A stretch of 64,000 bases of DNA, from positions 59,992,251-60,056,250 of the forward strand of contig CM051463.1 in NCBI GenBank assembly GCA_028095005.1, read 5' to 3'. The position numbers and the translations under genes were made by a program. Positions 35,333-47,169 of the stretch are shown here, piece by piece. The notes beneath the pieces are model-generated. The model had not been told where the DNA came from and searched no databases. It was given only the letters and a program-made list of their open reading frames with translations. Source of the stretch: Rhynchospora pubera (Eukaryota; Streptophyta; Magnoliopsida; Poales; Cyperaceae). The stretch's first letter is position 1. Every line of letters begins with the position of its first letter.

Positions 35333-38300
35333 ATGGCGACTTCTTACCTGACGAGCACAGTTCCGCAATTCAACTATCCGACAAGCGGGATCCACCGACG
35401 CTCCCAGCGGCGGCGCTCGGTAGTGTCTCTCCCTGCCTCCGCCGCCTTTACTGGAGCCGCGCCTTGTCTCCGTTTGAATCGCTCTCGGCGCTTATCTCCA
35501 GTTCTCCAACACAGGTTAAAGCTAACGCTGCTAACTGGTCTTAGATTTTTAATAGGAGCTGAAACTGAGAACAATTAGTAAATCAATCACTCGCTTGTTC
35601 CTGTATTTGTCTTTAACTGAAGTTTCATACTCTAAAATTCTTATCAAGGTAATTTTGATCGAGTAAAATTTCCAAGCTCTGTTACTGGACTTCTTTTGAT
35701 ATGGTTCTAGTTTTACAAAGTTCTATGGCTATGTCTATAATTCTTATCAATTCTTGATTAAATTTACTAGGGTGCTGTCGAATGCTGGTCTAAGATACCG
35801 GTCCCATTCTATACCAGTATCAAGGCTGCATAATTCATGGAAAGAAGATCATACCTTTGCAACTGGAACACGAACTAGCTGCGTTTCTTGCTTTAAGAGC
35901 CACCGTAGAGTCACTGGCGGGTTGTCTAATCTTAGAAGGTTTACACCTGGATCCGTCTCTGACAAGTCGACCTTCCCTTTACGTAGCCATTTTCTCGGCA
36001 CCAGCCTATCTGTAAGTGCATGCATGGAATTATTTGAATTTGTTCAAATAAGTTTAATTATTTCAAAAACGTGTTTGGGTATCTTGTATATAGGTGAAAT
36101 GTATCCCCTTTTAGATATCTCTAGGGACTACGATCAGTACTGATTAGTAAATGATGGGTGTGCTTCCTATATTTCCTTCCAGTTATCTCTTTGAATTTTT
36201 TGAAAAAAACGTTGAAATGATATTAGCTATCAAAGTAGGATAGCCAGGTTGCTACTAATACTTTATTTTTCACTGAATATCTGAATATCTGAATATCTTG
36301 TATGGTGTACACATCTTTTCTCGTCCAAAAGTTTATTTTCTTTTTGCTCAGCTGTGCACCTTTTTTGGTACTGTCTTTTGTTGCTTTTTTTTGCCTTTTT
36401 TTTTGGCATGTGTTATGTTAAGTTGTTAACGACAAATCTATTTGACAACCATGACAACTGATCAAAACAGTTGCCAAAATTTTAAAAAAAATGCTAAAAT
36501 TACAGGTATGTTTAACATAGCTTAGATATGTTGTATCAAATTTGGTGCACTTTGAAGATCAATAATCATCCATTGAGTGGCTTGAAAATTAATGGTCCGG
36601 TTGTATTGGCACTTCATTGACAACCAAACAAATTCTTGTGCAGCAAATTTGATACACAGCTCATCTAAACTATAGAGAATAATTCTACAATTTTACTTTT
36701 TTTGATTTATTAAAATCTTTGACTTTGTTCTCACAGTTGTCAGGTAAATATGATAGTCGATACAGTCCTCTCTCTCTGTTTCTTGTTTCTTTTTTTTTTT
36801 TGTATCCAGCCAGAATGTAATGTGTATTGTAGCACTAGATGGTCAGGCGAAGTCTTTCTTCAAAATTTTTAATTAGAAGGGGAATGGAAAGGCATGATGC
36901 TCTTATATGTTTTAGGACATTGCTATTTGCCATTTTGCAGTACTTACATGGAATTTTTTCTTCTTTTTTAATTTTCTATATACTTTTCCAGGGGAGGGCT
37001 TCTCATCTAACATATGCAAGTGTTGGGCCAAACGAACCCCATGCAGCAAGCCCAGCAGCTGATACGCTACTTGAGAAGCCAGGTCTGAACTTTCTGGACC
37101 AGGAATCAGAAAGGGCAGAGTTGGAGAAGATATTGAGTTATCCGCTTCCATCCCACCCAAAACTGCATAGAGGGCAATTGAAGAATGGTCTTCGCTACAT
37201 CATTCTTCCTAATAAAAATCCAGCAAATATGTACAATTTTTTGCAGATACCATTTATGAGTTCTTTTTGTGCACAATGTTGAATATGATGGTATTAGAAT
37301 AAGGAGTTGAATAAGCTCTAATTCAGAATAAGGCTTATTCAAAACGCGTTTGGTTTCATCCCGAATAAGCCTTATTCGGAATAAGACTTATTCAAACCTC
37401 ATACCAAACACACGTATTTATATGTGCAACTTTAGTTTATTTGAAAGAGAAGGAATGATCTGTAAAATCAAGAGGTCAAAACAAAGAAAAAATTGATTTA
37501 GTCGATCCATTTGGATTGATCCCAAAAACACGAAACTTAGACAAAATAAATTCATGTGTTTTGGTGCCGAAACTGTTTACTTTCTAAGCAATGACTTACA
37601 CAATAGACAATTAGATAAACTACATTTGCACATAAAAGTCACTACTTCCCTTGTATTGATTTGTCGCTAAGACTACCTCCTGTCCCCCTGTACTTGCTAT
37701 TTATCTCTACAAAGGCAAGGAAGAAAAGCGGGGTCATTTTCTTTACTTCCAAAGGCATTAGAAAAGAAAAGGTATCTGTGGCATGTTTAATGGGACATTT
37801 CTCTTTTTGCAAGGTTATGTGTGTTATTTTGATCCTTTGTAAGTGTACATGTCACTCTGCTAGTAGCCATAAATGTTTGCAAGAATGCTAAGATATTGGC
37901 TATAATTATGCTTAAGATTTGAGGCACACATGGAGGTGCATGTGGGGTCGGTTGATGAGGAGGAGGACGAGCAAGGAATAGCACATATGATAGAGCATGT
38001 AACTTTCCTTGGGAGCAAGAAGCGAGAGAAGCTTCTTGGTACTGGTGCCAAGTCAAATGCCTATACTGACTTCCACCATACCGTGTTTCACATCCACTCT
38101 CCTACCCATTCCAAGGTATTAAATAAGCTTTCTTTTTTACTTTTTTTCTTAACCCTGGATTTTCTTCTAGTTTAGGTCTCTAACTCTCTTGATCCGACCA
38201 AAAAGATTGTATGCCGGTGCTGGTACTGGTACTGATCTGCCAAACTATAGGCAGATTTTGAAACATGATTTGAACAATTGATTGCTAAATAAAAAATGCA

Positions 38301-38989
38301 CTATACTTTTAATTTTTCTTCTGAGAGAATTTTTCTAATGAAGAAAGCTAAATTGAAACTTGCATACATGTTTGTTTGACAACTTCTTTTCAGTTGGATT
38401 ATCCTGTTAGTTTCATGACTTTCCAGTCTAATAATTTTCTCAATCTGACTTGATCTTACCTGGAAGACAACCTGACCAATGTGGTTCATGCACATTTTGA
38501 TTTACCCATAATTTATTTGGGGCTTATGATGGCTGTGCTTTTGTAACTTTAATTAAACAAAGTAAGCCAGGTAGAAGTATTGGTTTCAAATTCAAATTAG
38601 GGTAAAAATAAGCTGAGCTGAAATTGAACGAAACTAATTGGTGGAGAATCATGTCAAGTATTTACCCATATTTTGTTATACTCAACCTTATGTAACTAAT
38701 TCTCTATAATCTCAAGTGAATATCTTAAAATACATCAGGGTAGTTAAATTGGTAATGAAAAGTGTTAATAATTCTTACCTGAATAATCTGGGTATCTCAA
38801 TGGAAAATATGAAAAATATTATCAAATTCGGCAAATACTTAATGTATTGGGTATAGAGTACAGAATGCATTTATCTACCTCTATTCTATTCTAGAAGTAG
38901 AATCTAATGTCAATTGTTGGCAGGACTCTGGTGAATATTTGCTTCCTTCTGTTCTTGATGCCTTAAATGAGGTGCATCTCTCCTTCCCT

Positions 38990-39036
<47 letters not shown>

Positions 39037-39048
39037 TCTATCTATCTC

Positions 39049-39127
<79 letters not shown>

Positions 39128-39520
39128 GAGAATGGCTAATGTGCCATAGATGGCACAGAGGGTCCCGTGCCATAGAGTCGTTTTTCGAGATCCAAAATTC
39201 AAATGCTCAATCCGAACCGTTCAAGTTATTCACCATATTAAAATACCCTTGGAGACCAAATTTTACATTTTTTCGAATTTTTCTGCTATTTATTATGATA
39301 TTTTAAAAAAAAACGTTATAATTGGAGTATTTCAGACCCTCCAATTTGAACATATCAAAATAAATAGCAAAAAAATTTAAAAAAATGTAAAATTTGGTCT
39401 TCAATGGTATTTCAATATGGCGATCAATTTGAATGGATTAACTGATTGAATTTCGGATCTTTAAAAAATGACTCAAAAAAGACGTCTATGGCATTGCCAT
39501 CTATGGCACTTTAGCCCACC

Positions 39521-39571
<51 letters not shown>

Positions 39572-42500
39572 GCTAACGCGCCATCGATGGCACGTGCCAT
39601 CAATTTTCAATAGACTCGTTTTTCGAAATTCAAAAGTCAAACGGTCGATCCAAACCGTTCAAGTTGATCAAAATATTGAAATACCTTTAGAGACCAAATT
39701 TTACATTTTTTCGAATTTTTTTGCTATTTATTATGATATTTTCAAATTGGAGGGCCTGAAATACTCTAATCATAATGTTTTTAAAAATATCATAATAAAT
39801 AGCAAAAAAATTCGAAAAAATATAAAATTTGGTCTCCAAAGATATTTCAATATAGAGAACAACTTCAACGGTTTGGATTGACCATTTGAATTTTGGATCT
39901 CGAAAAATGACTTGATGGCACGGGACCCTCCGTGCCATCGATGGCACGTTAGCCATTCTCTATATATATATATATATTACATAGCCCTTGAGTGACCTTA
40001 AAAAATCATTTTGAGTTTATAGAACATCATTTTTTGTTAATCATGGAAGATGAGGGCATCTTAGTCCAGGAATATTGTCCATCGTGCTCAATGGCTCATA
40101 ATAGAATATTCTCAGATTATATGGAACAGGCTAACTCAAAAGAGTTCTTTTTTTTGTTTATTAAATAGAAAATGCTATTACCTGGGTTATTATGTACAGC
40201 TAAGTAGTCGTCTTCAGTAATTCTTGTGCTTGAAGAGGTGTTTAGTGGTCATTGTATTAGTAAAATATGTTTTATTGCAATTATTTTATTGACAGATTGC
40301 ATTCTATCCCAAGTTTCTGCCTTCTCGTGTGGAGAAGGAAAGAAAAGCTATACTTTCTGAACTCCAAATGATGAACACAATCGAGTATCGCATTGATTGC
40401 CAGGCAAGTACCTTGTTCTTTTCTTTTCTTTCTTTTCATTTTTTGAAGTCCCATCTCTTGTCATGTCAATTAATTAAAGAAAATTCTTGTAGTTATATTA
40501 ATGTTACTAAATACCCAATATTACTCTTTAAACTTTGCTATTCTGCAATTGTTAATATATATTGATGTATTAAGCTGGAAGCCAGTAGATTAGTCTCTAC
40601 TCTCTAGTGATCAAAGTAACACAGCAAAGTAACAAAATGAAATAGGAATTTTTTATCATAAGGTCCATATATGTTATTGTAGGATGTGATGGGGCAGAAG
40701 GATTCTGCTACTAATTTACAGTGGTTGATAATTACTTAAAAAATGCAAAGAAAAGAAAAGACCACCAAAGCAGGCTTTAAAACTCTTAACAGTTCAAGAA
40801 CAACTATTGAGCTCAGAAATATCTCTTGGTAGTACATTTGATGAAAGGACAGGACTATACAAACAAAATAATAAAGATATACTGGACCAAAAGATATTAT
40901 ATAGCCAAAAGACTGTACACATATGTTTGGTGGTGCTTCACTCCTAGCATCCAAAATAGCTTCCTGTTATTTACTTTTATTGTTCTTTTTTTTTTTCTGG
41001 GACAGTTATTGCAACATTTGCATTCTGACAACAAGCTAAGTCAGCGGTTTCCAATTGGGCTGGAGGAGCAGATTAAGAAGTGGGATCCAGAGACTATCCA
41101 GCAGTTCCATGAGCGCTGGTACTATCCAGCCAATGCTACCCTCTACCTAGTAGGTGATATACCCAGTGTCTCTGATGCCATTCGCCACATCGAGGCCATC
41201 TTTGAGAGTGATCCCTCTCCCCCTCCATCCCCTCGCTCTCCTCTTCAGAGTCCCATGGCGAAGTTTTTTTCCAACAACTTAGTGCGCAATCCCATGACTT
41301 CTGGCTTGTCCAGCGAAAGAGAGAGTCCTGCAAAATCTAAACCACTTCGCAGTAATAATGCGATGAAGAGAGAGAGACAGTTGATCAGGCCACCAGTAGA
41401 GCATGAGTGGTCTTTGCCTGGCTCGGCTCGCACGCCTATGCCGCCACAGATTTTCCAGCATGAGTTGATACCCAATTTCTCTCTGAACATGTTCGCCAAG
41501 GTATCAGGCCGTTGCATATTATTTATTAATTAGTGAATTAGACTATTAAAGTTATCACAATAACTCATTATCTTTGTTTAATTTGTTGGCAGGTTCCCAT
41601 CACAAAGGGATTAACATACCGGGACTTGAGAGAGATGTTGATGAAGAGGATTTTCGTTTCTGCTCTCCAATTTCGTATCAATGCCCGATACAAGGTTGTT
41701 ACTTTTAGAATCATCATCACATACCCTTTTACTACTTTGTTTCAGTACAAGTTTCTTATTATTTATAAATTGAATTTATGTGGAGTGTAGAGCTCAAATC
41801 CACGATTTACATCGATAGACCTGGACCATAGTGATTCTGGGAGAGAAGGATGTGCAGTAACCACACTTACTATATCTTCTGAACCCAAGAATTGGCGTGA
41901 CGCTATAAAAGTTGCTGTTCATGAGGTTATTTTTTTTTCTTTGCCTCAGCATTAAGGTTACATACATCTATCTGTAGGAAAATTTGCTTTTTTTTCTTCG
42001 CCTTCTTACAAACTAGATTACAAGGTTGAGATTTTTACCTTTTATTTGGCAAGAACATGCTCCCTTTTGCAGAACAATGTAGCACTTCATGCAAATGTAG
42101 ATAGAGAAGTCGAAACGTCCCATTTTTTAGCTTTTGGTTTTTGCAATAGTCGGCTCCAAATTTGAAATTATACTGATTCTGTTATTGTAGGTAAGAAGAC
42201 TGAAAGAATTTGGTGTAACAAAAGGAGAAATGACCCGTTACATGGATGCTCTTATTAAAGATAGTGAGCAGCTGGCTTTCATGATTGATAACATACCATC
42301 GCTTGCTAATTTGGATTTCATAATGGAGAGTGATACATTAGGTCATACTGTTATGGATCAAAGGCAGGGTTATGAGTGCTTAATTGCTGTGGCTGAAACT
42401 GTAACACTAGAGGAGGTATGTTCCCCATGTTCTCTTACTGGGAACTAGATTTTCCTCTTTTATTGTAAATAACACCCTTATTTAGGAATTATTTTCTAAT

Positions 42501-45500
42501 GCTTTAGTATTATTTGCAAAACCCCGCTTTATACCATAAATCTAGGTTGAAGGATAATTTTGCATAAAAGATGATTACATTTCTTTGCAAGTTCTTTTGG
42601 TTTGTTTTACCAAATCTCTTCAGAAGCAAGTCATATGAATCTGGATACCAATCTCAAGAACTGCCATTTCCCAGCTTGAACTTGGGGAAAAATACTAGTA
42701 AAACTAGGCAGAATTGTTACTTTCTATCAATTGACCTCTTTCATCATAGATTCACAATGGCTTGGGGAAGGGTTTTATTCTATATTATCTAAAGCTGTCA
42801 AGTGGTAGTTGTAACTTATGAATGCTACAACAGTCGTGCTTTATTTCATTGCTTGTAACATGCAAAAGATATATTTTATTTTTCTTTTGGTGGTATGTGT
42901 TGTGGGTTGGGTTGTTCATATTTATAGAATGATGTAACATACAACACTTTTGTAAGCCTTTTTATATGCAAAAGATATCTAAATGTGGATGTGTCATAAA
43001 ACAATTCTGTAAGCCTTTCTATATTTGACTTCTTTATTTCTTATGATCAGGTCAATTTGGTGGGTAAAGAAATGTTGGAGTTCATTTCAGACTATGGCCA
43101 GCCCTTGGCGCCACCTCCTACTGCTATTGTTGCTTGTGTCCCGAAGAAGGTCCATGTTGATGGTGCTGGTGAAGCTGATTTTGTGATTACATTAGAAGAA
43201 ATATCTGATGCCATAAAAGAAGGGCTCCAAGAACCTATTTATCCTGAGCCAGAGGTAACTTCCTTAAACCAACTGAATCGAAAGTGTTGCAAAAGAAAAA
43301 TCCCTGAAGATTCACTGTTCTTTTGTATTTGGTGATAATTATCTACATTATTTATTTTGGTACTGCTAGTGGTGTGTTTGGCAACAAAGGCGAACAACCA
43401 GTTTGCTAACCCAGAACGAATAGCTTGCTCACATTTTCTTGTTCTCCAAAATCCAGGAACTAGAACAAGAGAGCGAATAGCTAGTTCGCGTTATTCGTTC
43501 TTCATTTGCTTCCAGCCTATTCGTGTTGTTCGCGAACAGCTTTGTTCTAAGCGGTTCTAAACACATATTTTCCATTTAAAGCTGCCTGATTAAGGCTATC
43601 CGAAAACCCTATATCAAAAAAGCTTCTATGATACTTTGACACTACCGTGATTGATCCTGCGAGGACATTACTGTTGTAATCCTGAGCATGTTTCAGCTGT
43701 CTTACTAAAGTTGCAAATCTTAATTGGATCGCAATTCAAGTTAAATCTGCACCCTACAGCATAATGATCTGTTATTTTGTTTGTGGAAATAATTATGACA
43801 GCTTGAGGTGCCAACAGAGCTTATAAGCCCTGAACAGCTTGAAGTATTGAAACTCGAGCGCAAACCATCCTTTGTTGTGTTGAATGAGAAAGAGAATTTC
43901 ACAAGGTTGTTTGATGAGGAGACTGGGATCGTGCAACGGCGGCTCGCCAATGGGATTTCTGTCAACTACAAGGTAATTTGGTTCATTGATTAGTCTTATT
44001 CAAAATATAAATTTTACTTCAGGTTGTCTTGGGAATTGCAAAAGAAGTCCTATGTTTTCAGGTAATAGTAGAAAGTGAAACATGTTGCTTCTTCATTTTG
44101 GCAATAAAACTTTAGACGGCACCATGTTAATAAGTTCTATGGTTTATCACTTTATCCTGAAAAGGAACGTTGGACTTGTTCTGATTTGAGATACCTTCTA
44201 TTATTGATTATATTGTTTCACATTTGTAACCTGGTTCCATTAACAAAATAACTTTATGTTAAAAATTATTTGAAATATCCAATAATGTTAGTCTATTTTT
44301 GAAGGGTTTTCTTGTTTTGTAATGGCGTTTATTTTTTTTTCATGTTCCCAATTTTTTGCAAGAAAGAAAGGGATCTTTTACCCCATTTTTTTTTTATCTT
44401 TGTTAAATATGCTTTTAGTTAAATTACTCTTCTACTGCATCTAGATCACACCGTTTGAGAAGAATGTTGGCGTCATGCGACTTATTGTCTGTGGAGGTAG
44501 AGCAACTGAAGCAGCTGACTCAAAAGGGGCAGTTATTGTAGGAGTTCGTGCTCTAAGTGAGGGTGGTTGTGTCGGCAATTTCTCTAGAGAACAGGTGCTT
44601 ATATCCTCTTTAAGTAAACAAAATCTTTTTCTTGTAAATTTTTGTTGGTGTCTTAGAAAAATTTCTGAGATAAATTCTGGATATCTATAGTTCCTTAGTT
44701 AGGAGTTATATTTGGATAGTTTTAGACAGGTGGTTAAAATGTGTGGTATAGTTAGATTAGAAAGGAGAATGTGACAGTAGATAGTGCTTATTATGGTTGT
44801 AAAACTTTTTGTTTTCAGAATTGAAAATGAGTGGCAATTGCCACTTATTTCAAGAAGGGAAAAAACCTTATTCTCTTTTATTTTTCATTGTTGTCCCTTG
44901 TAACACGAAATATATAGAAGGAGAAATACCTTGAAGTGCTCTTGGAATATGTTCTAAGCCTTGCCTGTTCCACCTTTTTGTTTCTTCGCAAGTCTCTGAC
45001 ATGTCGGTGTTTTGTATTGAGATTTTAGTCATAATGCATATATTATAGTGCTATTTTTATTTTGTGACCCCATAGAACAAAGCAGATGTAAAGAATAAGA
45101 AAACATGAAGTACATTGTATATTTACAACAGATGTTTGATGCGTTGTGATTGTCGCAGGTTGAGCTGTTCTGCGTGAACAATTTGATAAACTGCTCGCTG
45201 GAGTGTACTGAGGAGTGTATCTATATTGAATTCAGATTTTCTCTTCGTGACAATGGCATGCGTGCTGCCTTTCAACTTCTTCACATGGTTCTTGAGGTAC
45301 TTAGTTTTGAACAATGCTTTGGCAGAATAAAGAATTAAACTATTACAGAAATGATAGCTGATAAACATGAGCCTACTATCAAATGGATTTAGACTTTGAT
45401 ATTTCCTCAAGATCAAAACAATATGCCATATTAGTATAGTGGGATTCTCTCTGGGGTACATGGTAAATTTATGTTGACTCGAATAGTTTGTATTTGATAT

Positions 45501-46170
45501 AATAGTGTGTTTCCCCTATTTATGACAGCACAACATGTGGTTGGAAGATGCATTTGATCGGGCCAGGCAGATGTACATTTCATATTACCGCTCTATTCCT
45601 AAGAGCTTAGAGCGGTCTACAGCCCACAAACTCATGAAGGCCATGCTGAATGGCGACGAGCGCTTTGTGGAGCCCACACCTGAATCCCTCCAGAAGCTCA
45701 CTGTTGAGTCTGTCAAGGATGCTGTCATGAGCCACTTCTTCGGGGACAACATGGAGGTGCCTATCGTACCATTTATATGCTCTAAATTATTTTTACATCT
45801 ATGTTATGTATTATATCTATATAGAAAGGCTAATGTCTCATCGATGGTACGGGGTACCATTTATATGCTCTAAATTATTTTTACATCTATGTTATGTATT
45901 ATATCTATATAGAAAGGCTAATGTCTCATCGATGGCACGGGGGTCCCCGTACCATCGAGTTGTTTTTCAAGATCCAAAATTCAAATGGTCAATCCAAACC
46001 GTTCAAGTTGTTCTCCATATTGAAATTCGAAAAAATGTAAAATTTGGTCTCCAAGGATGTTTCAATATGGCGATCAACGTGAACGGTTTGGATTGATCGT
46101 TTGAATTTTGGATCTCAAAAAACGAGTCGATAGAAAATGGATGGCACTTTAGCCATTCTCTCTCTCTCTC

Positions 46171-46202
<32 letters not shown>

Positions 46203-47124
46203 TTGGCTAGAGTTGTTTCTCAAAATCTAAAATTCAAATAGTTGATCCAAACCGTTCAAGTTGTTCTCCATGTAAAAATATCCTTCAAGACCAAATTTTA
46301 CATTTTTTCGAATATTTTTGCTATATATTATGCTATTTTCAAATTGAATGGTCAGAAATACTCCTTTACAACTCTTTTATAGTGTTTTTTAAAATAGCAT
46401 AATATATAGTAAAAAAATTCGAAAAAATATAAATTTTGGTTTCCTAGGAGATTTCAATATGGAGAACAATTTGAAAGGTTCGGATCGACTGTATGGACTA
46501 TCTGTATGCTGGAGTATTAGCCAATCTCTCTCTCTCTCTATATATATATAACTATAAAGATATGTCTTGAGTTCTTTTTTGGGGGCTTGTTGCACTTATT
46601 TATGTGTTGTCTAGTTTTGGTATCACCAAGAGTACATTAAATCTAAATTGCTTGTATGTGAAACTTTGATCATAATGAGCATTTGGAACAGAAAAGACAC
46701 TATTAATTGGCTACTTGATGGGATCGGATTGGATGTTTGAAAAAGAAAATATTATACCGCAAATGCAAAAACTGAAAATTAAAATTAAAGACTCATTTTC
46801 ATGATTATAAAGTCACCAGTACCTTTGTATTATTGAGTATATACTTGTATCTGGATGATGATATGTTGATCTTCTTCCATGGAGAAATTCATAATTAGAT
46901 ATTTGGTTATTTCACTTCAACAATTGTATTGACCTCTAAGTTATAAAAATGGCAGTTGAGTGTGGCTGGAGATTTTACTGAGGAGGAGATAGAGTCTTGC
47001 ATTTTGGATTATCTGGGAACAGTTGGTGCAACTTCAAAACCCTACCTGAAGGATCTGGAATTCATTGATCCGTTTGTGTTCCGGCCTTACCCTTCTGATC
47101 TCCACTTTCAGCAAGTACACATCC

Positions 47125-47169
<45 letters not shown>

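Noticed and set aside
38939..39149. Ser/Leu/Tyr-rich ORFs in SPP intron 5
   Set aside because: Translations of (TC)n and (TCTA)n microsatellites.
39468..39956. Repeated ORFs with KFYIFSNFFAIYYDIF (39468-39881, 39687-39956, 56428-56679)
   Set aside because: They recur because they translate MITE copies, in both orientations; no start context or conservation as protein.
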